In this document: one piece after another, positions 10,518-21,470 of the stretch
Layout of the letters: each line of letters opens with the position of its first letter
How positions within the stretch are numbered: the stretch's first letter is position 1
Assembly: GCA_018398765.1 (NCBI GenBank)
Contig: JAHBMJ010002389.1
Span: forward strand, 77,158 to 99,657
Length of the DNA: 22,500 bases
Source of the DNA: Chromera velia
Lineage: Eukaryota; Sar; Chromeraceae
Direction of reading: 5' to 3'
Notes under the pieces: model-generated
What the model was told of the DNA's origin: nothing
Databases searched by the model: none
What the model saw: only the letters and a program-made list of their open reading frames with translations
Made by a program: the position numbers and the translations under genes

Positions 10518-11490
10518 GCCGGCTGCACGACTGCCTGCCCGCTTTCACTAACTGTGCATGCATGCATCGAAATTGCCTGCGCTGTGGCAGCTCTGTCGTG
10601 AAGGCTCTTCTCACCGCTGCGGCATATTGTAACGCCTCTTGGATTGTTTGCAAACTTAGGATTTATTGGTATCATGGACCTAGCTAGCATTCCAATTGTC
10701 TCAGTGACACGAGTCAGTGTCAGAGTCAGTGACTCCCAAATGTGATAGGGTATATATCATAATATATGTAAATTTGTAAAATATGTTTTTTATGTGAAAT
10801 TATCTAAATTTGAATCAAATTTTTTTTTTAGGATTAGGTTTAAGGTTTACTGCTAAAGCTAGCGCTAGACTTTTTTATTGTAAAGCTATTTTTAGTATTT
10901 AGCTAGATATTCAGACTGAAATTCTAATGCCTGTGGAATAGGATACAGGATTTATGTTCCGGGTGCTTTAGGGTGCCCCCGAGATCCACTGCCCACAGTG
11001 CCCAGAAACATCAATTATGTCATGATGTACATAATATTCATCCATCATCATCATCATTATCGATTATATGCTATCGCTATCGGCTCATAATAAGTGTCTA
11101 GCGTTCGGCAGGTCACAACACCTAGCACCTAACCTAGCATAACACGCAACTTGTGACGCAAGACAAACTGTATATATACATACTTTAAGTATACCTAAAA
11201 GTATCATGTTAATATCGCTGACAAAAAGTGATTATATTACATATTACATAGCTTTACTCCTAGCTACTCCTAGTTTCACTCTACTAGTCTATATAGTAGC
11301 ATTACTACTGGCGTACATTAATTGTAAAGTCTGTGCATTTACATATACACAATGTTGATTATCATTTATAAGTGAATTAGGAAGATTTCCTCATTTCTCC
11401 TTAAGGATTTTCGGTGATCTGCTCGTCAAGCCCCACGGCCAGCTTGCGTCTAGCTGGGCTTGCGTGAAGCTCGCTTGCATGTCTCGGTTT
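10518..11490. other. AT-rich gap between convergent genes
   Basis: This stretch lies between the stop of the plus-strand ANTH gene (10515-10517) and the stop of the minus-strand DA1-like gene (11491-11493). It should hold both 3' untranslated regions. From about 10740 it is strongly AT-rich, including ATATATCATAATATATG-like sequence. A TCATCATCATCATTATC run sits near 11043-11060. I see no coding potential or RNA gene. Confidence 0.6.
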
Positions 11491-11817
11491 TCACGGAAGC
11501 TCACAAAATCTGCAGATGTGATCGAGAACGCGCATGAGTCCCTTTTCTTTGACGGATTTCAGCACTCGACGGAAACCCTTTCCGTAGGCCTCGTGCTCGC
11601 AGGCCTCCATCTTTTCCAGCCTGAAACGAATCACACCTTGGAGGGCACGCAGAAAACCTGCAGTGAGAGTCGCGGATAGCTCACATAGATTAACTCTCTT
11701 ATCTGTATCCAAAGGGTTCTGTCATCTTTGTCTTCTGCACGCGCGTGTCGGTGTGGGACTGTGTTACTGAGTGAGGCAGACGCACACCCACGCACTCCCC
11801 ACCCATCCACACGCACG

Positions 11818-11848
<31 letters not shown>

Positions 11849-13712
11849 ACACACACACAGAAAGAGAGAGAGAGACAGAGAGAGAAGGCAAGTGAATGAG
11901 TAATTCAGTGTGTGAGTACGCCTGTCTCGTTGAATCTGCATGCCTTTTTTTTCCTCCCCCCTCAAGAAACCTCGAGGGATTCCTTTGGGCATAGAGATGA
12001 CGGAACTTTCCTCCTTCTGGCTCAATTGCATTCTGTACGATTGAATTGAATTTCTCCGCGGGAAGGGCTGCCCGCGAAGCCACTCACTCAATTTAGTCTC
12101 CTTGTTTTCTGACTCGCTGGCACACTCAGACATGCATCGGAACAGGGAGTCAGCCAGACGAGTAAATGATCGAATACGCAGTCCTCCCATACCGCAGTAA
12201 CGAACCAACCTTCCATTGAGGCATCTCCCTGCGCGAAGAATCGAGGGCCTGCAACCAGCGCAGAGCCGCGAGCCGGAGCCCACTTAAGCGACCCACCCAT
12301 TCCCCCCGTGGTCGTGTTCGAGCTGTACATGCCCGAGCTGTGCAGAGCTAGCAATCTCTCGATCCCTGACAGCTCTCTCTGCAGAACCATGAACTCCAAA
12401 CTGTTGCAAATGCCTTCCTCCAACTCAGAGGGCATTTGGGGAAAGTCACGCAGCCAGAGAAAGGCGTGCGTCAATTCATGTGCCAGGTGGGCAGCGAAAA
12501 TCACCCGAGGCATGCCTGCCATGACCTGAATACGGGGTACGCACTTGTGCCCGTCCTTGTACTCCTTCTGCACACACTTCCCGTACGTCGAGTATCCGTC
12601 CGGTTCCTCACCCCCGTGAGGACCCCGGACGCTCGATCCATCGTCAGTGCCCTCTCCCTTTGTGTTCAGTTCTTCGTGGGTAGCAGGTTTGACAAGGAAA
12701 AGAGGCTGCCCCGGTCCCCCGAACCCCGTCTCCTCCCCCGACTTTGACGCAGAGGGGTGCGGACGGTTTCGCACAGTCGAGAACGGCATCCCGAAATCTT
12801 GCTCGAGCATCTGAAGCGTCTGCTGAAGAATCAGCGAGGCCGACTCAGAATCGCATACACAGTCAAGTAAGGCACACTCACCGCACGTGACCTTCCCGTC
12901 TGAGTGATACAGGGGATCCCTCTGCACTGGCATGCTCTTCAGACCAATGTGAGTGCCTGCGTTCTTATCCTTCCAGGGAACCACCTTCCCTTCACAGGAC
13001 AAACACCGATGTAGAGTGTCTGCACACCCCTTGCACATGTAGTGGGAACGCCACTGAGGGTGAAAGCTGTAGTCAGACCCTAGCGGTTTCTCACAATAGG
13101 CGCACTGCACACAGGCGGCGTGGAAAGGTTCTCCGTCTCTGGCGATGGCTGTGTCCTCTCGGCCAATGGGGCCCCGGCATTCCCTGCAGTGCAGGCAATC
13201 CGTGTGGAATTTCTGGGTCCCTACACTCCACACCTTTTCCCCGTGCATGAGGCCCTTCCCACAGTGGGCACAGACGTCACGGGCGCACTCTCTGTGGAGC
13301 AACGCCCTGTTACGGACCCGCGGTCCCTCCTGTGCAGAGATTTTGCCACCGCAATGGCAGACCATACAGTGGTCGTGGACTACAGCGAGGTCGACTGAGT
13401 GCAGCTGGTCGGCTGGCCCCGCCTGCAGGGAAAGGAGAGAGGAGCGGAAGGTGCAGCGTAGCATAGGGAGTTTGTTGCGAACAACTGTTGTTCAAAACGA
13501 GTTGAGCAACCCCTGTCAGAAAGGGAGGGGACTAAAAGACTTAGACTTACGTATCCAAAGCAACAGTGGCATGTGGCTTTGTCCCTGCCGTCTATGTCGA
13601 GCACTGAGGTCTTCTTGGGTAGGCACATGTAGTCCTTCGGCGTCACCTTCCATTTGTCTGACCTGACTGCCCATGTTCCCTCCAAGCCAGGGGCTGTTTG
13701 GTATCCCGGCAT
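11491..13712 (-). CDS. DA1-like LIM-domain zinc metallopeptidase (3 exons)
   Basis: Exons on the minus strand: 13712-13551, 13422-12210, 11657-11491; 513 residues. Plant DA1 proteins are ubiquitin-activated peptidases that limit organ growth, with LIM fingers before a peptidase domain containing HEMMH. Here the same order is visible. LIM-like fingers start at C49-x2-C52-x17-H70-x2-C73 and C105-x2-C108-x18-H127-x2-C130-x2-C133-x2-C136, with a third Cys/His set from C161. A cysteine-rich linker ending GKVTCGEC follows. Then comes AHLAHELTHAFLWL with H369-E-L-T-H373, and SELEEGIC (387-393), matching the DA1 EEGIC block. The C-terminus (AYGKGFR... GLMRVLDHICRFCELP) matches the DA1 tail AYGDGFR... 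LRRTLDHI. Donors are GTAAGT and GTTGGTTC; acceptors are CTGCAG. The first LIM finger is split by intron 1, which supports that junction. The start is the ATG at 13712. No ubiquitin-interacting motif is seen at the N-terminus. Confidence 0.87.
11810..11886. repeat. CA/GA compound microsatellite in intron 2 of the DA1-like gene
   Basis: CA repeats with a few CG interruptions run from about 11810 and pass into a GA tract ending near 11886. It lies within the intron between the peptidase exon and the last exon. Confidence 0.9.
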
Positions 13713-14463
13713 TGTGTTTCTTCCTCTTGCAAAAACTTTTCCTGGAATAACAGTCACTTCTTATGCGTTGTGGGTCCGCTCACTTACAGATAGATGAAAC
13801 ACCGACTTGCTATGAAATCGGTCACATCGCGTACTCTACCCATCGTTGGAGGAAGATGAAAGTCGCGTCGGATGCACTTGCAATTAAGCAATAAACTTCC
13901 CGCAAAAGGAGCCGGACGCGTACACGCCGGTTCGCGCGCGTTGGACTCCACATGCATATCTCTTATCGCCTCTCCGGGCGTGTATTGGTCCGGTATGCAT
14001 AGGTTCGGTTCGTATTTCCGTCAATCCTAGTTGCTCTACATAGGCACCCCGCGTGGTCCCTATGCCTGCCCCTAGAACTGCCATAAAAATTCCTTCCTGC
14101 GAGATGTGCTGAGGTCCTTGCATGCACATGCATGCATGCAGTTGGGTGGTTCGGGTATATGCATGCAGGTGCCGTCGGCCGTGTCCGACTCTCTAGCATG
14201 GGTGCGCATAGGCCTACTGGCCCTAACTGGTCCAAAGCATAATGCACATTCCGTACTACCAATCACTATATATTAATATAAAGTCTATTAATATCTAATA
14301 TGTACAGTCTGTACTACTATTAATATAAAGTCTATGCAAACTTATATAAAAAGTATGTAGGTCCCCCTTTTTTTACTCTACTTCTTAACGTTAGATAACG
14401 TAATATTGGTTCCGTCGCGCATGACATGCAACGTTAAAAGAATAGTGTTTTAAGATATGAAAG

Positions 14464-14475
14464 TATATAAAAGGC
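14464..14475 (+). promoter_or_regulatory. TATA-box-like sequence with no obvious gene
   Basis: GTATATAAAAGG on the plus strand is a textbook TATA box. No plus-strand exon follows within several kilobases, so it may be chance in AT-rich DNA or may drive an unseen non-coding transcript. Confidence 0.2.
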
Positions 14476-14882
14476 TTGAAGCTTGAAAACATCATACAAA
14501 CCTTTACCTTATTTTTTAAAATTTGTAGACTATGAATATAAATTGAATTTAAATTCAATCAAGGTAGTTATACCCACTAAACAACCCTCTTTAAGGTCCT
14601 CTTCGCTAGCCCAGCTTCTTCGGTATATCAATAAACATACAAAAGATAGTACAAAACATTAATTTAGACAATGTTTAATTTAAAAATGTTCACACTGGCA
14701 AAATATTGAATATTTTTAATGTTTTTAGTAGTTTTTAGAGGGTACTGCTTTTCAAATTAGCTGAAATCACATTCAAAGTTTTGTGTTGTATCAGTGTATG
14801 TTATGAAACAATTTCTAATCAATCAATCAATAATGGTTTGCTGTCGTGAAGCATCTTTTTGATACTTTCATGCTGTACCATT

Positions 14883-14900
14883 CCCCCCCCCCCCNCCCCC
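14883..14900. other. Poly-C run with one unresolved base (N at 14895)
   Basis: A near-continuous C tract contains the only ambiguous base in the window. It lies just beyond the calpain stop codon, so it does not affect the protein. The true length of the tract is uncertain. Confidence 0.9.
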
Positions 14901-14921
14901 TCCCCTCCCTCTTTTTGCCGT

Positions 14922-17761
14922 TCACTTATCCATGCTCTGGGGTGAGACGGCCACAGAGGACCAGATCCGATCGAAGTCCCTGAACTCCATGAAGAAGGAC
15001 CCATCGTCCCTGTCGATGCTGTAGTCGTCGTCTCCAAGAAGGGCCCGCAGGTGAATCTCCACTGCCTCCCGGACGTCGGGCCTCTCGTTCCACAGGGGGG
15101 AGTCATCAGACCACCTGCATGCATTCATTCACAGAGTCAACATGTTGTCAGACACACAGACATCATTCTCTTCATTTACAAAGTCAACTAATCTGGCAGT
15201 CGGAGGAGGGGTCGTCAATTCGCAGAAGTCACGCCTGCAGCGTCCGCAGAAACCGCCGCAAACACATGCATGGAATACCCTCTTTACTTCCGCCTAGTTA
15301 CCCCTACAGAGAAAACTATCAATATTTGGGCGCACATGAATCCAGGACACTCTCTCTTTTCCTTTTCTGTGGTTGGCGATGATTTGCAAATGAAAATGCA
15401 CTGACGCACATCAGTATGCCCATAGTGTCAGCATGGATGGATGAGTGATTGAATAATCTCTGTACCTAGACAGCCGACCGACCTTCCCTTCCACTCTGTG
15501 GAGTTGCCCCACGGGTTTCGCAGCTGGACGAGCTTGACGCCCTCTGCCTCGAAAGCGGCCAGGAGGGTGTACGCGTGTCCCTCCACCAGTCCGTCGGGTC
15601 GCCTGTGCTCGGGGTACCTGCGTGTGCAGAAGGAAGGTCAAGTCGTCGGTCCACAAAGGGAATGCAACCTACATTCGTCTGTCTCTCTGTCTGACTGTCT
15701 GTCTGTCCGTATGTCTGTGTAGTTGTCTGCCTGCTTGTTTGTCAGAAGTGATTGTCTGTCTGTCTGTCTGTCCGTCTGTCTGTTTGTCCGTCCGATTGTT
15801 TTTTCGCCCCTTCAGAGCTTAGCACTGCAAAGTCTTTCAGGACGTCGTCATTAAGTGAAAAGACACAGAATTAAAACGTGCAAGCAAGAAACTCACGTAC
15901 AGAAAAACAAACAGAAGCGACGCACCTGCTGTTGCCCACAATCGATGCCCCCATGAGAAAGTTGGCATCGTCGTATTGGCAGAGTTCGCTAAAGAACTGG
16001 TCTCCGTCTCTGCATGCAGAGAGAGGGAGCGAGCACAGAAGAGAGGTGACGGTAAGAAAGCGGGGGGTGGAGAAAAAAAGGATGAAGAGAGGAGTCTATG
16101 AAGAGAAAGGTCCATCCACCTACCTCGCGTGATGACGAGCTGGTGCATGCAGGTCTTTGATACCACGAGAAGGGAGGGCACAAAGAATCAAGGTGTGATG
16201 CGTTAAGGTCATCGGCTGAAGGTACATGCAAGATACATGCAAGCACAAAAATGGACTATCTGCCCTTCTCCGAGTGAGCTGTCTGCCTCTCTCACAGGTT
16301 TCTGGGCGAGCTAAACATTCTGTAGGGGGCACTGAAGTGCCTTGATCCCCCCCTGACTCCGATGAGAGCTTTCTGTTCCCTTTTCCGAGAGAGGCCTTAG
16401 AGAGAATTGGTGCCATGCAACAATGAACCGACCCACCTGTTGTCATCCGAAATTGAGGTCTGGTTTAGACGAAAATATTCTTCCAGCGTCCCGTAGTCAG
16501 TCTTCAGCTGTCTCTTCGACCACGCTCCCGCATCTGTTTTTTTGAACATCCACTGTTCCATCTGCCCCGTGAAGAGCACCCAGGCCTTCCCCTGCAGGCC
16601 GCCTATCAGAGCCCCATACCAGCCTGCCAGTTTGGCCACTGCCTTCTCCAGGAGCAGACACCAGATCTCACAATCCTCCGAGGAGGAAGAGAGAGGCCGG
16701 CCTCTAGTCTGCCAGAACTCACGGGGGTGGCAGGGCACGTGGTCGTCGACTTCCACCCTCTCCCATTGCTCGGTCGAGGGGTTGAACAGTCGCACCTGAT
16801 TTCAATACATGCAATTAAGTTGACATATGTGAAGGTGTACATACATGGCTGCGTGTCGTTCTAGGTTTCTGTGAAGATCCTCATGCAAAAATGCAGTTTG
16901 CTTCGATTCGAGTTGGGGATCCCAGACCTGTGAGCTCATCCATGCAGGTCGCATACTGAAAGAAAGGCGAAATAAATGTCCTAAAGTAGATCCCTCGATT
17001 CACTGCCCCCCCACTTTCTGTCTTCATTGCACATGGAGAATGGACACTCTCCCAACACTCGCACAGACATCCTTCCTGGGTTGCGATGGAGCATGATGCA
17101 GTAGAATAGGTGCATGATTTTGAGAATATTTGATGTTTGCAGTTTCTTCTTTCGCAACCCCTGTAGGTTCTTGCTGCCTGCGACCTAGCTGCCTACGAAC
17201 CAACCAACCAACCAACCCAGTATCTTCCTTCTGCCGAGATTCTGCTCTGGTTGGGGAAAAGATACTTGACAGAGGAGGGGAACTCCCCCATTCCGGAGAT
17301 GGCGGCAATCAGCCAGCATGTCCCGATGCTGCCTTGTTTGATGTCTGAGGGCTCTACGTCGTCAAGAAAGTAGTCCTTCACCTGAGTAACACAGGTAGGC
17401 AGGTCAATGTGAAGAGATAGATGGAAACGGAAGGGGGGGGAGAAGGAACGCAGAAAGCAAGGAACGAAACTTGCAGAATCCGAAAAGATTCTCATGAAGA
17501 AACACAGAGACCGATACAAAGACAAGTGAGAAGAGAAAGCGCTGGTTGGCTGGCGGGCTGGCGGGATGGGTGACTGGATCAAAAGAGGGGTCGATGGATG
17601 CATGGGTGTATGGATGGATGGATGGAAGGAAACATGAATGCACCAACGGATCAATGGACCGACACCTACAGACAGGTGCATAGATAAATACCGAATGACA
17701 TACATTGAGAGATACACACGGACTGACTGATTCACTCACTCACTCACTCACTCTCTCTCTC

Positions 17762-17799
<38 letters not shown>

Positions 17800-17868
17800 A
17801 GAGAGAGGGAGAGAGAGGGAGAGGGAGAGAGAGAGAGAGAGAGAGAGAGTGAGAGAGAGAGAGAGAGC

Positions 17869-17932
<64 letters not shown>

Positions 17933-19198
17933 TTCCAATTCTATCCAATCCACGCACCCACCTACCTGTGCTTTCTTTCCACAGAGAGGTGCCCTGACCC
18001 AGTCGGGCTCCCTTCCCTTCAGGAGTCCTTGTGTCTGTCTGATGGCCTCCTCCCCGAAGGACGCGGTACAGGGAGGAAATTCCTCGTCGACGAACTTCCC
18101 TTCTTCCTCGGAAGGATCGGGAGGAGGGGGAGGAGTTGAAATTTCAAGTTCGGGCGCCTCCTTCCCTCGGGACTCCCAAAGCTCATCGATTTCCAGGGGG
18201 GTGAAGGCATCCATGTCGGGATTCGAGTAGAACGTCCCCCCCCCAATCTCCGGTCCCAGATACCACCCGGAATCGAACCACATGTACACCCCCCCTTTCT
18301 CGTTCCAGTAGCAGGGCATCGTGTTGTAAGGCTCCTCCAACTTCACATACCCCCCGTCGCACTGGTTGCCTGTACCGGTGATCACCAAGATCTCCGGATG
18401 CTCTGGAGCTGCGTCTGTCTCGGGGCGGAAGAACTGTGTGAATGTCATCTGCTGCTCCTCCCCGTCGTACCCCTGTTTCCAGGGAGCCACCAGGTGGGAC
18501 TTGAAGGGGGGCTGATCCCCTGCCTCATTCGAGCAGTACACTCTCGAATCCCCCAGCTCCACACCCATCACCCACTTGCCCTTGAAGATGTACACATACA
18601 CCTTGCCAGCATCTCTGCCTGCCTTCACATACGCAGGTCTCTCTTCGTAGTCGTCAGAAAGACGCTTGAAAATTCCCTTGGCAGGTAGCCAGGGAGCAGA
18701 GCATGCTAAGTACTCGACCATGGTCTCCTCCGCAGCGCTCTGCCTGACCACCTCGTCCTCCACAGCAAGGACACCGGGGGCCTTCTTCTTCGGTTGGGAC
18801 TTCTTTGGGGTTGGCCGGGTGACCGTGGGGGGGAGGGCTGAGGCGGCTGTCGGGAGCGGACCGCTGCCTCGAATTCCCATGCGGACGTACAGAGCATCTA
18901 CTTCAGCTCTCAGCTTTTCAACCTTCCTCTCTGCATCTGCCTGCACTGCGAGGGCTCTTGCGAGCTCGGCTATCTTGCTGGCAAGGGATAGAGCAAGGTC
19001 CGCCTGACTTGCTGTGTTCTCTGAACGTTTTGCAGTTTGAGCGGTGGTCTTGGGAAGTGCAGCGAGAACATTGGTAGGGGCCTGCGGGGGTGTCTTAGTT
19101 GTCTGTTTGTTCTGAGGAGAGGTCGACCTCGGCCCCGGAGGGCTTCTGGGCCTCGCCGCCTTTGAAGCCGCCAAGGCAGCCTCAAGTCCCGACTGCAT
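14922..19198 (-). CDS. Calpain-family cysteine protease with N-terminal coiled coil and repeated Tyr/Trp/Gly domain (6 exons)
   Basis: Exons on the minus strand: 19198-17966, 17381-17217, 16795-16437, 16009-15926, 15617-15483, 15114-14922; 722 residues with consistent phases. Calpains are intracellular cysteine proteases, usually calcium-regulated. The catalytic core is complete: Q427 and C433 in [14 protein letters not shown], then [18 protein letters not shown]628 in [12 protein letters not shown]648 in QLRNPWGN, and the closing W-S-D-D-S-P-L-W-N and FRDFDRIW blocks. The usual GDCW is GTCW. The N-terminal 411-residue exon has a Pro/Lys/Ala-rich segment, a probable coiled coil (about 66-104), then two copies of a Tyr/Trp/Gly module (about 184-224 and 291-326), and an acidic Pro-rich linker. 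No C2-like or EF-hand domain follows the core; the protein stops 64 codons into the last exon. No signal peptide is seen, so it is probably cytosolic. Confidence 0.88.
15662..15800. repeat. TGTC/CTGT-rich tetranucleotide tracts in intron 4 of the calpain gene
   Basis: Imperfect tandem TGTC units with CCGT variants fill the intron just upstream, in the transcript sense, of the exon carrying the catalytic His and Asn. On the transcript strand this reads as GACA repeats. Confidence 0.8.
17197..17216 (-). repeat. GTTG tetranucleotide iterations forming the start of calpain intron 2
   Basis: Read on the minus strand, the intron after ...GRYW begins with GTTG repeated four to five times, so the splice donor is the first unit of a tandem array. 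The chosen donor keeps phase 0 into VRLFNPS, which is normal calpain sequence across the junction. Confidence 0.8.
17733..17932. repeat. 200-base compound microsatellite in calpain intron 1
   Basis: The order on the plus strand is CACT, CT, CA, GA, a short interrupted GAGAGAGGGA stretch, more GA, CA, then GA. It lies about 35 bases downstream, in the transcript sense, of the large first exon. CT and GA parts are complementary and could pair. Confidence 0.92.
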
Positions 19199-19460
19199 TA
19201 TTGCGCCTGCGTGGTTGGCTGTCTTGGCTCACAAACAGTTCAAAGCGTCGACACGCGCTTCTTCTAGGGTCCACGGATGGGCACAGTTCAACCAGGCTGG
19301 AAAACGATCGAGCAACAAAGAGTGGGCAGTTTTGTGGGTGGGCACAGATTGCGTCTGAGAAAGACGGCATAAGGCGAAGGAAGACAGAATGGAGCCCGGT
19401 TGGCTGCTTCCTCCTCTCAATCGATTGCAGGAATTGGTATGGCAAGCTACACATCTCCTC

Positions 19461-19503
19461 TATATATATACGTATGTATAATAGCATTGTACGTATATAT
19501 ATA
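19461..19503. repeat. AT-rich inverted repeat upstream of the calpain gene
   Basis: TATATATATACGTA at 19461-19474 is the exact reverse complement of 19490-19503, with a 15-base loop. It sits about 265 bases upstream of the calpain start codon. It could be a cruciform-forming site or a core promoter element; only its symmetry is observed. Confidence 0.7.
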
Positions 19504-21470
19504 CACTTTCGGCCGTTCGATGCATGTGGAACGCAAAAAAGAATGCATGAGGGTTTTTCGCGCGAAAATCACGTGCGCGCACCCACGATTTCGAACTGGC
19601 ACAAATTAGCACAAATGCCATTTATGGCCCCGCAGGGCCCCGCCGCGGGCAGGCCCAGATTGATCATGACTGATCGTTCAATTTTCGACCGTCACTAGCT
19701 GACAGTGACTGACTATCATGCAATGGCTCTCATCATCAGACTGTCATCTGATTTTCTATCCGTGTGTTGAAATGGGGCGAAGACTTATTTACCCGGCCTC
19801 ACCGATCCTGACGGAAATAGTACGCCAGTGTCCGAGAAGAAGTCCACAACTTATATAAAGGTAAATTAACACAGCCGGCACTGGTGGATTTGTTTCTATC
19901 ACTACACTATATCGCTGCAATGTCAAGCCATTCTAACCTTTTCTGCTAGTTGACCGTTTCTTGTTTCTGCACGCATTTAGTTTTGTACCTTCTTTTGATT
20001 CACTATTGTCTGTAACTGACCGCCCTCCGGCAGGTTTACAGCTGGTCAGAAAAAAAAAAAAGAGACATGCTGCTGGGCTGATATTTCCATTTTGAGGTTC
20101 TTTTTATTACCCTGGAGACTCATATTGGGATGAAAATCGGCTGAAGAGACGTGTGCCTTGGGCTTGACCCCAGGGGCTCATAGTCAATCAATCAATCAAT
20201 CGTTCTCATACACTCACCGTTGGAGGGAATTGATGGGTTTGTGAATGACAACTCACGAAGGGAGAGCGGAGGGAAAAGGAAGAGAGAACAAGGCTAGATG
20301 GACTGGTGAGTCGTCATCGAATTATAGATTTTTTATTGTTGACCCACAGACCTGCGAAGTCGATGTCTTTTGGAGTGATGTCATCGGTGCATGTGACAGG
20401 ATCCTGCATTCATGCATTCACACCTATGCATACAGACATACATACAAACAGAATCGTCGTCAGCGACAAAAAAATGCTGGACAAAGTTTCAGTAGGTACA
20501 TGTAGGAGCAAGAAGAGAAAAAAAAGACGGAACTGCAGAGGGCTTTCTAGGACTAGAGAAGGGAGGAAACGGTGTGTAAGACAAACGCTGGTGCGCGATG
20601 TCCCATGCGAATTCACACTCAAGAGGGACCACTGGAGGGGGGGGTCATAGAGAAGGAGCAGGAAGACTGGATAAGAATCAAAATGCTTTGTGCAGCAAAC
20701 CATAGGGCTTTACACAAATAGACATGCAGATGGAGCACTTCAATCCGGGGAACCGCGCATTCTGGGGAGGGATTTTCACATATGCTCGACTAACCTTGAT
20801 TCTGCACTTACCCTTACTCGACCCTGCACGGACATAAAAGTATGTATAGAGACAGAAGAGGTTCATGAATCATGCAGTTCAGGAGAGAAATCAATAAGCA
20901 TACAGCTGCCTGAAAGTAGCAGAGCTGACCCGTTGATATGTAGCTCACATCGGCGTCTGTCGTGAGAATGGAATACCCTTAAATGGCCCTGGTGTACAGG
21001 GTGAATGGGAAACTTGCGCCTGCTGTTTGTATCACAACTTTCCTGTCCGAGCTACAATGATTCCCTCTTGCATTTGGAAGGCTGCTGAGCAGCAAGGCAA
21101 ACCATAGTGCAACGATCATTTCTGTGAAAACCTCTGCTCTGGCTTCTTCCGCACTCGGGGAGAACGTACGTTAATTATATGATAATAATTAGACCTGCAA
21201 TGCACGGGAGAGTCTCAGGCGGTTCTTTCTGCTCATACTTATTGCGGAGCACAAATGTACAAATACGAGGAGGCGGCCACTCTGACAGTAAACATGTAAT
21301 GTACAAGGTGTTCAAGACGTGTGTGCAATTTCGATCCGACTCGATCGGTGCATGCATGGTCAGAAGCATGTACGTCGGATATGTATATGCATCGATCAAT
21401 ACGTCGTCTGACTTATGTAGCTCTGACTTATATATAGCTATATGAGTCTATTATACCCCAATCGCCTTGG

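Larger units (their letters stand above)
13713..14921. other. Intergenic region upstream of the DA1-like gene and downstream of the calpain gene
   Basis: Both neighbours are on the minus strand, so this stretch holds the DA1-like promoter (near 13713) and the calpain 3' untranslated region (near 14921). From about 14250 to 14870 it is markedly AT-rich. TGCATGCA words cluster at 14120-14170. A 17-base direct repeat, ATTAATATAAAGTCTAT, occurs at 14272-14288 and 14319-14335. A poly-C run with one unresolved base (14895) lies just past the calpain stop. No gene is supported. Confidence 0.6.

Noticed and set aside
17705-18139. 144-codon plus-strand frame
   Set aside because: It is mostly dinucleotide repeats in calpain intron 1, plus the antisense of exon 1.
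20245-20505. Possible two-exon plus-strand gene (a GTGAGT donor-like site near 20306 and a CACAG acceptor near 20350)
   Set aside because: The intron would be only about 44 bases, much shorter than any other here, and the peptide matches no known family.
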